Part shown: one piece after another, positions 19,605 through 27,685 of the stretch
How the letters are laid out: each line of letters starts with the position of its first letter
Position numbering within the stretch: the first letter of the stretch is position 1
Virus record (IMG/VR): IMGVR_UViG_3300021963_000364
Location: 1 to 35,630 of that record
Length of the DNA stretch: 35,630 nt
Direction: 5' to 3' (one strand)
Origin: a virus
Translations under genes and position numbers: made by a program
The notes under the pieces: model-generated
Seen by the model: only the letters and a program-made list of their open reading frames with translations
Databases searched by the model: none
What the model was told of the DNA's origin: nothing

Positions 19605-21026
19605 ATGAGTAAAGATAAAATTCCATACCAAATCACAGGGGAGACTTGTTATATTCCAACAGGGTATAATGAATGTAATGTAATAACACTATTTGAAATG
19701 GGGGTTGAGTGTGTTGTTAAACAACCGTCACAACCTGAATCATCAGATGGTATTGCGTCTCTTGTTATAACAGGAGGAACACCTCCTTATAGTATTGTTT
19801 GGTCTAATGGAAATATCGGACCAATAATTTATAATTTAAGTGCGGGTTCATATGAAGCCGTTGTTGTGGACTCTTATGGAGATTTTACCGCAAATACCAC
19901 ATGTGTATTAACAGGTACTACAACCACAACATCAACAACATCAACATCAACTACCTCACCTTACCCTGACCAATATGAGTTATGTATGGTGACTAATATG
20001 TTGGTACAAGGAAGTTATGTTGAAACTCAAACACATTATACACCAAATGGAATATATGAAGGAAAACCGACATGGTTATCTGATGACAACCAAACATCGA
20101 TTATTTGGGACACTTCTACTTCTCAATGGTTGGTATCTGCGGCAACACCAACACTTTATGTTATATCAAATCTTAACCCAACTTACCCTCCAATATACGG
20201 TAGTTGGTTCTTAATTGGTGCGACAGGAAGCGTTATTGTTTATGAAGGATTTTGTAATTCAGTTCCTGTAGGTTTACGACAACTTAGAAGTACTGAAATG
20301 GTGACACCGTTAACAATGAATGTTACACAAAATCAAACAATGTGTGGTTGTGATGGAGGATTAACTATTTCTGCTAACGGAGGAACACCACCATATACTT
20401 ATTCAATCGATGGAGGAATGACATACAAAACTATTCCTATATTTAGTAATTTGTGTTCGGGGTCTTATAATGTAATTGTAACTGATGACAGTGGAATAAT
20501 AACAAGTAAAACCATCATACTAAACCCACCATCAAAACCTACAACTTATTCGGTGTCATTAAATACGACTTCAGAACTTGTGGAGAATTCAAATACAAGT
20601 ATCGGTAAAAAATATACGACAACTTTAAATATTTCACCATCATTACCTGATAATGTTTCCTTAACGTTTGATATTAACCATTTAAATACTTCAAAATCAT
20701 CACCACAATTTGACTCGTCAATATCTGAAAGTAATAGTGAATTATTAATTAATGGGGAAGGTGTTAGAAGTCTTTTTACTGAAGACAGTTCAGAAACACC
20801 AAGTACAATACCTGGGTGTCAATCTAACAAAGTTTACATAATCTCAAAAACGGAAAAATGGGAACAGATAACAATAACTAATACAGATACTATTGTATTA
20901 AATACAAAAACTGTAGTGATTAAAAATGAATCGGTTAATTGTTATATTGGAACGAGTGATGAGAAATATTCATTAAGTAATTTAAAAATAAGAGGTTGTA
21001 ATTGTTGTTCGGCAATAACTTCATAA
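19605..21026 (+). CDS. Modular adhesin: SprB-like repeat, poly-Thr linker, Trp module, second SprB-like repeat
   Basis: 473 aa. Residues about 36-103 form an SprB-like repeat (ITGGTPPYSIVWSNG, then NLSAGSYEAVVVDSYG). Residues 104-118 are a Thr/Ser linker (TGTTTTTSTTSTSTTS). Residues 124-217 form a module with Cys at each end and spaced Trp residues (NGIYEG, WLSD, IIWDTSTSQW, YEGFC) that resembles a segment of the minus-strand adhesin. Residues 237-306 are a second SprB-like repeat (ANGGTPPYTYSIDGG). The remaining 165 residues are an unrecognised Ser/Asn/Thr-rich domain ending CNCC. No signal peptide. It is flanked by the glycosyltransferase and the fibre gene, each junction carrying a TATTTAT element. 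Likely a tail-associated adhesin. Confidence 0.75.
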   Translation: MSKDKIPYQITGETCYIPTGYNECNVITLFEMGVECVVKQPSQPESSDGIASLVITGGTPPYSIVWSNGNIGPIIYNLSAGSYEAVVVDSYGDFTANTTCVLTGTTTTTSTTSTSTTSPYPDQYELCMVTNMLVQGSYVETQTHYTPNGIYEGKPTWLSDDNQTSIIWDTSTSQWLVSAATPTLYVISNLNPTYPPIYGSWFLIGATGSVIVYEGFCNSVPVGLRQLRSTEMVTPLTMNVTQNQTMCGCDGGLTISANGGTPPYTYSIDGGMTYKTIPIFSNLCSGSYNVIVTDDSGIITSKTIILNPPSKPTTYSVSLNTTSELVENSNTSIGKKYTTTLNISPSLPDNVSLTFDINHLNTSKSSPQFDSSISESNSELLINGEGVRSLFTEDSSETPSTIPGCQSNKVYIISKTEKWEQITITNTDTIVLNTKTVVIKNESVNCYIGTSDEKYSLSNLKIRGCNCCSAITS

Positions 21027-21040
21027 AAAAGAAATATACA

Positions 21041-21047
21041 TATTTAT
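21041..21047 (+). promoter_or_regulatory. TATTTAT element before the 846-aa fibre gene
   Basis: TATTTAT (within CATATTTATAG) lies 5 bases before the ATG at 21053, the same arrangement as at 68-74, 18543-18549 and 19593-19599. Confidence 0.45.
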
Positions 21048-21052
21048 AGTCA

Positions 21053-23593
21053 ATGGGATTTATAATAAAAAATACATCAGGGTTAATTAATACAAGGTTA
21101 ACTGATACAGGTAGACAAAAATTATCGCAAGGTAATTTTAATATCTCTTATTTCCAAATTGGGGATAGTGAGGTATCGTACAATACCTTACCAACAAGTT
21201 ACAACCAATTTGATACCATGATTTTAGAGCCAGCGTTTAATGCTCAAAACTCAAGTGGTGTGCCACAATCAAATAAAGAAAATGTTAAATATCCGTATTA
21301 TGTTGATGGTTCTGTGGGTAATACTTATGGAATCCCGTTTATGGATTCTATTGTTTCACCTGTTTATAACAGAGCAGTAATGAGAGGTTTCTTTACAGGT
21401 AATACAACTGACGATACAATTAGTTGGAGTGCATTAACTAATAATTTTTACGCCATTAATGCGAACTATGTAGTTCAGATGAACTCGTTAGTTGGTACAA
21501 ATACAATAACATTAGTAAGTAACCCAAGTAATCCTGAAGTAGTTAGAGAACCAGCAATTGGTGACATTATCACCATTTATTATGATGGTAAAGGGATGGA
21601 TGATTGTAATTGTTTGAATATACCAACCCCAACACCGACACCAACAATCTCAATGACACCATCAGTTACTGCGACATTTGGAACATCACCTACACCAACC
21701 CCATCGGCAAGTGGTTTATATCCTTGTGATTCACCAACACCTACACCAACACCTTCTAAAACACCATGTTTAACGCCAACACCAAGTAGACAATGTCCAC
21801 TACCTCCACCACCTGATTGTTTGGTGGATATGAGTAGTTGTTATTCTATGATAACTTATAAAATTACTAATATCTGTTTAGGTGAAATAACCTTAGATAG
21901 ACCAACACCCGACTTTTCAAATGTAACTAATCTTTGTTATGGTAGAGTAATTGTTTATCCTCCTAATATGACAACAATTTATGATAGTGTTACACCTAGA
22001 GAACATTGGAATGATGATGTTATTAATTTTGAATCAGTTTGTTATACTGATGAATTTGATGTTAAGATTTGGAATATGAATATTCCATGGTCAGAAAATC
22101 CTGCAGGATTATTCTCCTCTATCAGTAAAGATTATACTAATTTTGGTTCGGTATCTTATTTAGGTACTAAAGAGTATTTTGGTTACGCATCAAGTAGTGG
22201 ACAAACAGATAGTAGTTCTGTTTATTATGTTAACTCATTTGGAGATATTGTAACGGTTAAACCTGAACAACAAAAGGCTATTGGTATTATCCATTATACA
22301 AATCAAACAGTTGATTTCTTCTATGGTGAGAAATTTGCATTACAACCACATGACCCGTCAAACCCTGAAGATACAACAGGTGAAGCAAGAAACTTCAAAT
22401 TACATATTCCTTGGTTAATGTGGCATAAGAATCCTGATTGTTGTAACGGACAAACATTTTGGGTAGACCCTCCAGGATTTGATGAATTAGACTTATTCAA
22501 AGTACAAACGATTCAGTCAACTAAGAATGTTGATATGAACTCACCTGGTATTAGATATTACCATCTTTGGGACACTAACCCAAATATTGACGGATATCCT
22601 AATAGAATTGGTAAAGTATTCCCTGACGATAAATTGGTTATTATTGATGATGAAGAAATTATTGCTTCGATGTCATATAAATCAAATCGAAATTGGACAT
22701 TACCATCGCCTAAGATTTCATTAATAACACCTAACACATGTGGTACTGATAGTACAAGTGTTGCAGGTATTTTAACAGGTAAGACTGAGTATCTATATGT
22801 GACTTACCGTTTAAGTAATAGTAGTATGTTTACTAACTCATTACACTGTAATTATTATTCTTTAATTCAAGGACCTAACATTGATTGTTCACCAATCACA
22901 TCACAAAACGTGGCGGTTAGATTCGGTGGTGAGTTTGGATGTTTAACACAACCTTATCAACCAACAACTACGACTACTACAACGTATTATCCTGGCACTA
23001 CAACAACGACAACGACTTCATTTATTGGTACTACAACTACGACTACGACTTTATGTCCAACATATTGTGATGTTACTCAAGGGTTCATGGCTGATAAATT
23101 TGAAATTATTTGTCAAAAAGTTGATGGTACAGGAAGACCAAACTCCTCTGAATGGAAGATTATTGATTTCACAAGTCAATTAATATCATCTATGGTTAAT
23201 GGTTATATCACTCAAGAAGGGATGACAGGTAATACTTTTGTAATTACCCAACAAGAATACGATGATGCTCCGTCATACAATTTAAATAATTATATACCTT
23301 TAACACCTGTTGGATATACAGGTACATCTCTTAACTTCGGTGATGAATATTATTTCTATGGTTCATTAGAAAGTGATATTGAAGCAACCATTTATGAGAT
23401 GAGATATAAGATTAATTTAGGTCAAGCTGAGTTTCAAACGACCTCAAATCCTACATGGACAAATGGAAATCCTTCTTATGTTACAGAAATAGGACTTTAC
23501 GATTCTAACAAAAATCTTATGATTATATCAAAAATGCAGTCTCCTGTTTTAAGACAAGGTATTCAGCAGTTTTTGATTAAATTTGACATTTAA
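21053..23593 (+). CDS. Tail fibre-like protein with Pro-Thr and poly-Thr linkers
   Basis: 846 aa. The N-terminus (IIKNTSGLINTRLTDTGRQK, then FQIGDSEV) is of a kind found at the start of phage fibre or baseplate-attached proteins and probably attaches the protein to the tail. Residues about 190-255 are a Pro-Thr linker (PTPTPTP units) broken by Cys residues and ending PLPPPPDC. A body of about 380 residues follows. Residues 638-666 hold three seven-Thr runs separated by YYPG and SFIG. The final 180 residues form another folded region. This layout, rigid or glycosylatable spacers between folded blocks, suits a receptor-binding fibre. It is followed 3 bases later by the resolvase gene. Confidence 0.75.
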   Translation: MGFIIKNTSGLINTRLTDTGRQKLSQGNFNISYFQIGDSEVSYNTLPTSYNQFDTMILEPAFNAQNSSGVPQSNKENVKYPYYVDGSVGNTYGIPFMDSIVSPVYNRAVMRGFFTGNTTDDTISWSALTNNFYAINANYVVQMNSLVGTNTITLVSNPSNPEVVREPAIGDIITIYYDGKGMDDCNCLNIPTPTPTPTISMTPSVTATFGTSPTPTPSASGLYPCDSPTPTPTPSKTPCLTPTPSRQCPLPPPPDCLVDMSSCYSMITYKITNICLGEITLDRPTPDFSNVTNLCYGRVIVYPPNMTTIYDSVTPREHWNDDVINFESVCYTDEFDVKIWNMNIPWSENPAGLFSSISKDYTNFGSVSYLGTKEYFGYASSSGQTDSSSVYYVNSFGDIVTVKPEQQKAIGIIHYTNQTVDFFYGEKFALQPHDPSNPEDTTGEARNFKLHIPWLMWHKNPDCCNGQTFWVDPPGFDELDLFKVQTIQSTKNVDMNSPGIRYYHLWDTNPNIDGYPNRIGKVFPDDKLVIIDDEEIIASMSYKSNRNWTLPSPKISLITPNTCGTDSTSVAGILTGKTEYLYVTYRLSNSSMFTNSLHCNYYSLIQGPNIDCSPITSQNVAVRFGGEFGCLTQPYQPTTTTTTTYYPGTTTTTTTSFIGTTTTTTTLCPTYCDVTQGFMADKFEIICQKVDGTGRPNSSEWKIIDFTSQLISSMVNGYITQEGMTGNTFVITQQEYDDAPSYNLNNYIPLTPVGYTGTSLNFGDEYYFYGSLESDIEATIYEMRYKINLGQAEFQTTSNPTWTNGNPSYVTEIGLYDSNKNLMIISKMQSPVLRQGIQQFLIKFDI
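21622..21815 (+). repeat. Pro-Thr coding low-complexity tract
   Basis: Short CCAACA/CCTACA-type units encode Pro-Thr dipeptides. A related tract lies in opposite orientation near 24905-25110, so the two form an imperfect inverted pair around the resolvase gene. Confidence 0.6.
22964..23050 (+). repeat. Three spaced seven-Thr runs
   Basis: The block encodes T7-YYPG-T7-SFIG-T7. The Thr codons are a mixture of ACA, ACT and ACG, so this is not a simple DNA microsatellite; the amino-acid pattern itself seems to be under selection. Confidence 0.75.
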
Positions 23594-23596
23594 TAT

Positions 23597-24199
23597 ATGA
23601 AAAAAGCAACAAAGGAAAGCCCAAAAGTTCTTGGGCTTGATGTCTCTTCCAAAACCATTGGATGGGCATTATTCGATATACAAACAAGAGAATTATTAGA
23701 GTTAACTCATGTTTCTCCTGTACCTAAACCAAAGGAAGAAAATAAGATTAAGGAACTTATTTTAAAAAGTGAAATTTTTAAAACCAAGTTAATTCAATAT
23801 AAAGATTTGGGTATTACTAAGGTTATCATTGAGGAACCTTTAATGAACAGTAATAACGTCTATACCATCCAAACCTTATTAAGATTTAATACGTTAATTA
23901 CAAAACAAATCTTTGATGTATTAGGAATAGTACCTGACTATATATCAACCTATAATTCAAGAAAATTCGCTTTCCCTGAATTAGTTAGAGAGAATGATAA
24001 AGGTAAACATGTATTGTTTGGAGGATTACCTAAAGACTGTGATAAAAAACAAATCATTTGGGATTTGGTCGCCAAAAGAGAACCACAAATTACTTGGGCA
24101 TATACAAGAAACAATACTCTTAAGAAAGAAAACTTTGACCAAACAGATGCTTACTGTTGCGTGTTAGGTTACATGTCTCAAGAAGGAATTTGGAAGTAA
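23597..24199 (+). CDS. RuvC-like Holliday junction resolvase
   Basis: 200 aa, RNase H-like fold. The first strand VLGLDVSSKTIGWALFD supplies D15; the second acidic site is in VIIEEPL (E79/E80); the C-terminal helix FDQTDAYCCVLGY supplies D181/D184. This D...E...D layout and length match RuvC-type resolvases, which cut four-way junctions to free replicated or recombining DNA for packaging. The start follows the fibre gene by 3 bases, so it is probably co-transcribed with late genes, when junction resolution is needed. It ends before a strong hairpin terminator. A different RNase H-fold nuclease is possible but less likely. Confidence 0.82.
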   Translation: MKKATKESPKVLGLDVSSKTIGWALFDIQTRELLELTHVSPVPKPKEENKIKELILKSEIFKTKLIQYKDLGITKVIIEEPLMNSNNVYTIQTLLRFNTLITKQIFDVLGIVPDYISTYNSRKFAFPELVRENDKGKHVLFGGLPKDCDKKQIIWDLVAKREPQITWAYTRNNTLKKENFDQTDAYCCVLGYMSQEGIWK

Positions 24200-24224
24200 T
24201 ATCGTTTAATATACCGATAATGTG

Positions 24225-24258
24225 AAATATCGTCTAAAAAGACGATATTTTTGTTTTT
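24225..24258 (+). terminator. Strong Rho-independent terminator between convergent units
   Basis: A perfect 10-bp stem (AAATATCGTC at 24225-24234, GACGATATTT at 24241-24250) with a 6-base A-rich loop is followed by TTGTTTTT. It ends the plus-strand fibre/resolvase unit and lies just past the stop of the minus-strand adhesin operon; that side has a weaker U-tract. Confidence 0.9.
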
Positions 24259-25360
24259 AACAAGGTAACACATTCAGTATTAAACCTGTTGGGTCTACTT
24301 GAACTGATACTTTACTTGTTGGTGATAGATAATCAAACAAACCTGGCCACAATGAAACCCAATTATTCCCTCCATTTATAAGTACACTTCCCGAATTATC
24401 GTATAAGTATTGACCAATAGCGATTGAAAATCCATTAGTAATATAAGTTGATTGTGATAAAATATTAGAACATGATAAAGTATTATTTGCCGAACTAACA
24501 CTATTATTACCTATATAATTACCAGCACTTCCTGGTGGTGAACTTTTTATTCCATAATTAAAATTAAATTGGGTTGGACTAATTGGGTATGAGCCTGATG
24601 AGGATAATATTGTTAATCTGAATAATTTTTGACCATAAACAGTCGGACCTACTCTTGTTGTAACACCTGTTATATCGGCAGTACCAAGTGAATTTAACGG
24701 AACTGTGAATGTTGATGTGACACCCTCAGTCAACGAGTTTGAATTTAACGTTGTAGTTCCTGTCATTGTGTTAGTCGCGGGCCAATTAATTTGAATAGTT
24801 AATACATCAAATGGTACACCACTTAAACTGATAACACCTGAAGGAATGTTAAATGATGTATAACTATTAATGGCGTAAACACTTCCAGATGAGTTAAATC
24901 TTGCAAATGGCGTTGGTGGTGTTGGTGTTGGTGTTGGTGTTTTGGTTGGGGTTATAGTATTTGTTGGGGTTAATGATATTGTTGGTGTTATTGTTGGGGT
25001 TAATGATATTGTTGGTGTTATTGTTGGGGTTAATGATATTGTTGGTGTTATTGTTGGTGTGATTGTTGGTGTAATTGTTGGTGTGATTGTTTGAGTTGGG
25101 GTTAAACTTGGAGTTGGACTTGGCAAAAATTCATTACAATAAAAAGTTTCAAATCTTTCACACCCATCAAATGTTATTACTTTAATACCAACCGCAGGTG
25201 CGGTATCGAATTGAGATGGTAAAATTATATTATTAGACGGTGGAACTGTTGTACTAATAGTAGCAATCAATATACAATTATTTCCATACACATCACATGC
25301 GAAAATCTGATATGGTATTGTAATACTACCCGTTATGGATGTTAGTTCTATTGATGTCAT
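24257..25360 (-). CDS. Adhesin with long Thr-Pro stalk and C-terminal head domain
   Basis: 367 aa from the ATG at 25360, 5 bases after the preceding stop; an upstream TTG at 25378 lies inside the previous gene and is less likely. Residues 1-75 form the short N-terminal module shared with the two genes upstream ([20 protein letters not shown], then IKVITFDGC). Residues 80-151 are a Thr-Pro-Ile/Ser stalk of TPTI and TPTISL units, partly encoded by a perfect DNA repeat. Residues 152-367 are a beta-rich domain without Cys until its end. The pattern anchor-stalk-head resembles a receptor-binding protein. It is the last gene of a three-gene minus-strand operon and ends at the terminator at 24225. 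Confidence 0.75.
   Translation of the reverse strand: MTSIELTSITGSITIPYQIFACDVYGNNCILIATISTTVPPSNNIILPSQFDTAPAVGIKVITFDGCERFETFYCNEFLPSPTPSLTPTQTITPTITPTITPTITPTISLTPTITPTISLTPTITPTISLTPTNTITPTKTPTPTPTPPTPFARFNSSGSVYAINSYTSFNIPSGVISLSGVPFDVLTIQINWPATNTMTGTTTLNSNSLTEGVTSTFTVPLNSLGTADITGVTTRVGPTVYGQKLFRLTILSSSGSYPISPTQFNFNYGIKSSPPGSAGNYIGNNSVSSANNTLSCSNILSQSTYITNGFSIAIGQYLYDNSGSVLINGGNNWVSLWPGLFDYLSPTSKVSVQVDPTGLILNVLPC
24961..25050 (-). repeat. Perfect 30-base tandem repeat, three copies, in the stalk coding region
   Basis: 24961-24990, 24991-25020 and 25021-25050 are identical. Each unit encodes ten residues in frame ([10 protein letters not shown] pattern), and 12-base GTTGGTGT-type units continue to about 25090. 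Perfect identity suggests recent expansion; copy-number change would lengthen or shorten the stalk without a frameshift. Confidence 0.9.
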
Positions 25361-25365
25361 TTTAA

Positions 25366-27387
25366 TTATAAAACACAATTACCATCAATACAATCTCCTA
25401 AAACTGTTACTGATGTTATATTAGTAGTACTTAATACTAATGGGGTTGTTAATGAACAGAAAGGTTGTGTCGATGAATAATCATTAACAACTATAACTTG
25501 TTGTACATTATTACAATCGGTATATACTACAGAAACACTTGACGGATTACCTATACTGACAAAATCTGATTTTGCTTTTGAGGTTTGTTTACCAACAAGT
25601 TGTTTAATAGGACCATCATTCGAAACTCTATAACATTTACATGTTAAAGGAGGACATGAATCATCAACACAGATTCCAAGTTTTGTAATACTATGAACCA
25701 ACAAAGAATTTGTTGTTGGTGTTGTTAGTGAACATACATATGTTGGGATGAGTTCATCGCCACTTGACACCATGGTTGAAATACCTTTACAAGTAATATA
25801 ATTAAAATCGACAGAATCTTTACCACCAAGTAATTCATAACAATAACAAGGGATTCCACTTGGGGTTGGGGTTAAAGTAGGTGTAGGTGTTGGGGTTGAA
25901 CTTGGAACTATCACACATGAAACACAACCACCCAAATTAGAATATCCTGTCGGACCCTCAACCAATTCAATCGAATTAATTCCAATAATATTATTATTAA
26001 TACCAACGTATGAAATACATTTAAACTCACCATCAACATACGCTTTGAATACCATAAATTCCTCTAAAGTATCTCCCGAAGGAGTAGGAAGTAATTCTGT
26101 TGTGTAGTACATCATACCGTTAACACAATCTTGGAATTGTTTACTACTTGGACAACTAATATTACCCTCAATAGTTGTGAATGATACATCACCTGTAACA
26201 TTACAAGGTCTCTCAATAATTGGGGTTGAACTTGGGGTCACTGTTGGCGTTGGAGTCGGTGTCGGACTGTAACTTTCAATTGTTGCGTCAACACCAATAA
26301 CTGAACAATAACTTGTTGAACTTGGAGTCGGAGTATTTGTTGGTGTATTTGTTGGTGTGAGACTTGGAGTTGGACTTGGTTCGACCAAACAATCAAATAT
26401 TGCTTCGAAATCAAATGTTGAACAGGCAATCGTTGTCGTGGTTGTTGTCGGGCAATCACCCTCAAAGAAATATTCGTCGCATAAATCAGGACATTTTGAA
26501 AAACAAGGTGATTTACCTGATAGGATACAAAAACCACCTAATGATGTTGATAAACACCACTGTAATTCTGACGTGTTGTAGTAAATATAATAATTGTGAG
26601 AACTACTAATCCATGATGAATAACCATCATAATCGGAGTCCTGATAATACGTGTCATCGTATTCATTACCCGTATTTGTAATACAATAAGTACCTGAACA
26701 TGTTTTACAAATTGGATTATCAGAACAAAGACCTAAATTAGTTAATGTCCAAGTACATTCATCTACTCGTTTAGGTTCTGTTGTTGAACACAAATAATGT
26801 GTCCCCGAATCCAAACCAATGGTACTAACTTTACCTGTCTCACAATCCGTATATTGTATTGTACATTTTGAGGGTAAATCGATTTGATAACAATTACAAC
26901 AACCTACACAAACTTCACTTTTTAGACAATCCTCACAAGTTTTAAATCTGTCAACCACTTGAGAATACATTTGGCTCCCTAAAGGAGTGTTTGAAGGGAT
27001 ATTCTGTTCAATTTTTACTAAAGTATAACAACCTAAAGGTAATGTATTATTAATGGTACAATCAATTGGGTTTGTAAATTCAGAAATACAAAAGGCGTTT
27101 CCTATATTACCTATTTGTAATGGAAAACTAGGTTGAACACTACCTAAAATATGGAAAACGTCATTACCACAACAACTACTAAATGAAAGACAATATCTTG
27201 AATCCCATGTCTTAACTCCTAAATCTATATTAGGAACAAAAGTGGTTAAATCGGCGGTTATATAATATATTTGACCTGTCTCAATTGTAACTGAACAAGA
27301 GTTACCATAACAATCGATAAAATTTTGTATTTGTGGGACACCAGTCCCATTGGTTAATTCATAAGACGAGCAAATTATTGTAGCCAT
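25366..27387 (-). CDS. Large Cys-rich modular adhesin
   Basis: 673 aa, ATG at 27387 overlapping the stop of the upstream gene (TAATG on the minus strand). The N-terminal 66 residues resemble the modules of its operon partners (ELTNGTG, DCYGNSC, LGVKTWD). Three copies of a Cys-rich module lie at 164-221, 514-573 and 583-666 (C-x-CY, YTDC, CSTT/CSLTTP, LGxC). Residues 232-312 resemble the Trp module of the 19605-21026 adhesin. A six-Thr run (314-319) and several Thr-Pro linkers (337-358, 374-389, 495-510) separate the blocks. There are over 40 Cys, many at module ends, suggesting disulphides or metal sites. No signal peptide. A host-binding virion protein is inferred. Confidence 0.75.
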   Translation of the reverse strand: MATIICSSYELTNGTGVPQIQNFIDCYGNSCSVTIETGQIYYITADLTTFVPNIDLGVKTWDSRYCLSFSSCCGNDVFHILGSVQPSFPLQIGNIGNAFCISEFTNPIDCTINNTLPLGCYTLVKIEQNIPSNTPLGSQMYSQVVDRFKTCEDCLKSEVCVGCCNCYQIDLPSKCTIQYTDCETGKVSTIGLDSGTHYLCSTTEPKRVDECTWTLTNLGLCSDNPICKTCSGTYCITNTGNEYDDTYYQDSDYDGYSSWISSSHNYYIYYNTSELQWCLSTSLGGFCILSGKSPCFSKCPDLCDEYFFEGDCPTTTTTTIACSTFDFEAIFDCLVEPSPTPSLTPTNTPTNTPTPSSTSYCSVIGVDATIESYSPTPTPTPTVTPSSTPIIERPCNVTGDVSFTTIEGNISCPSSKQFQDCVNGMMYYTTELLPTPSGDTLEEFMVFKAYVDGEFKCISYVGINNNIIGINSIELVEGPTGYSNLGGCVSCVIVPSSTPTPTPTLTPTPSGIPCYCYELLGGKDSVDFNYITCKGISTMVSSGDELIPTYVCSLTTPTTNSLLVHSITKLGICVDDSCPPLTCKCYRVSNDGPIKQLVGKQTSKAKSDFVSIGNPSSVSVVYTDCNNVQQVIVVNDYSSTQPFCSLTTPLVLSTTNITSVTVLGDCIDGNCVL
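25390..26898 (-). repeat. Three copies of a Cys-rich protein module
   Basis: Copies at 26898-26725, 25848-25669 and 25641-25390 (minus strand) share the order C-x-C-Y, Y-x-x-C, C-S-x-T-x-P and LG-x-C over about 60-85 residues. A fourth copy closes the plus-strand adhesin at about 18146-18361. I cannot match it to a named domain. Confidence 0.65.
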
Positions 27388-27602
27388 TAGATAGTAAGTG
27401 TTTGAGTTATTATACAGTGATTGTTATCAACAATTTTCAGAGTAAAGTCATCTTGGCTTGACAAAATAGACGGTAACGTAAAGGTATATGGTAATGTTGA
27501 AATAGTAACGACATATACACATGTAGTAATTGGATTATCACATAGATAAACATGATATGGACTCGCCCCTGTAATATTGTTGATAGTAATGTCTGTAGGC
27601 AT
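27387..27602 (-). CDS. Small one-module protein, first gene of the adhesin operon
   Basis: 71 aa. The whole protein corresponds to the N-terminal module of the 24257-25360 adhesin: ITGASPYHVYLCD against [15 protein letters not shown], then a shared IST, LPS, and a K(I/V)...D..C ending. It lacks stalk and head and may be a stand-alone subunit that caps or docks its larger relatives. Its stop overlaps the next ATG by one base, implying coupled translation. The divergent intergenic region upstream (27603-27685) should hold its promoter; ATAAATA at 27614-27620 reads TATTTAT on this strand. Confidence 0.68.
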   Translation of the reverse strand: MPTDITINNITGASPYHVYLCDNPITTCVYVVTISTLPYTFTLPSILSSQDDFTLKIVDNNHCIITQTLTI

Positions 27603-27613
27603 TTTATTCTTTT

Positions 27614-27620
27614 ATAAATA
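27614..27620 (-). promoter_or_regulatory. TATTTAT element for the minus-strand adhesin operon
   Basis: On the minus strand TATTTAT ends 11 bases before the ATG at 27602, in the divergent gap between the adhesin operon and the primase gene. Spacing is looser than in the 4-6 base class. Confidence 0.35.
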
Positions 27621-27624
27621 AATA

Positions 27625-27663
27625 TAATGGGGTAGTAAAACTTGTGAAGATTGACTACCATTA
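27625..27663 (+). other. Hairpin in the primase leader region
   Basis: TAATGG-GG-TAGT (27625-27636) pairs with ACTACCATTA (27654-27663) as a 10-bp stem with a 2-base bulge and a 17-base loop, followed by TTATTTTT. It could attenuate transcription entering the primase gene, or be an mRNA structure. The primase ATG is 22 bases downstream. Confidence 0.4.
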
Positions 27664-27685
27664 TTATTTTTCTTATTTTTAGTTC

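Noticed and set aside
24905-25110. CRISPR-like array
   Set aside because: The repeats are contiguous, without spacers, and in frame within a coding sequence.
25361-25378. TTG start at 25378 for the Thr-Pro stalk adhesin
   Set aside because: It overlaps the previous gene, and the ATG at 25360 fits the spacing and the alignment of the shared N-terminal module.
26238-26609. Open frames on both strands within the Cys-rich adhesin gene
   Set aside because: They arise from low-complexity Thr-Pro coding repeats read out of frame; composition is unnatural and no start signal precedes them.
16022-27602. Diversity-generating retroelement acting on the adhesins
   Set aside because: No reverse transcriptase gene and no template/variable repeat pair found in the window.
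24200-27685. Invertible or integrated element carrying the minus-strand adhesin operon
   Set aside because: No clear inverted or direct repeats at the edges and no recombinase gene; an ordinary divergent/convergent operon explains the layout.
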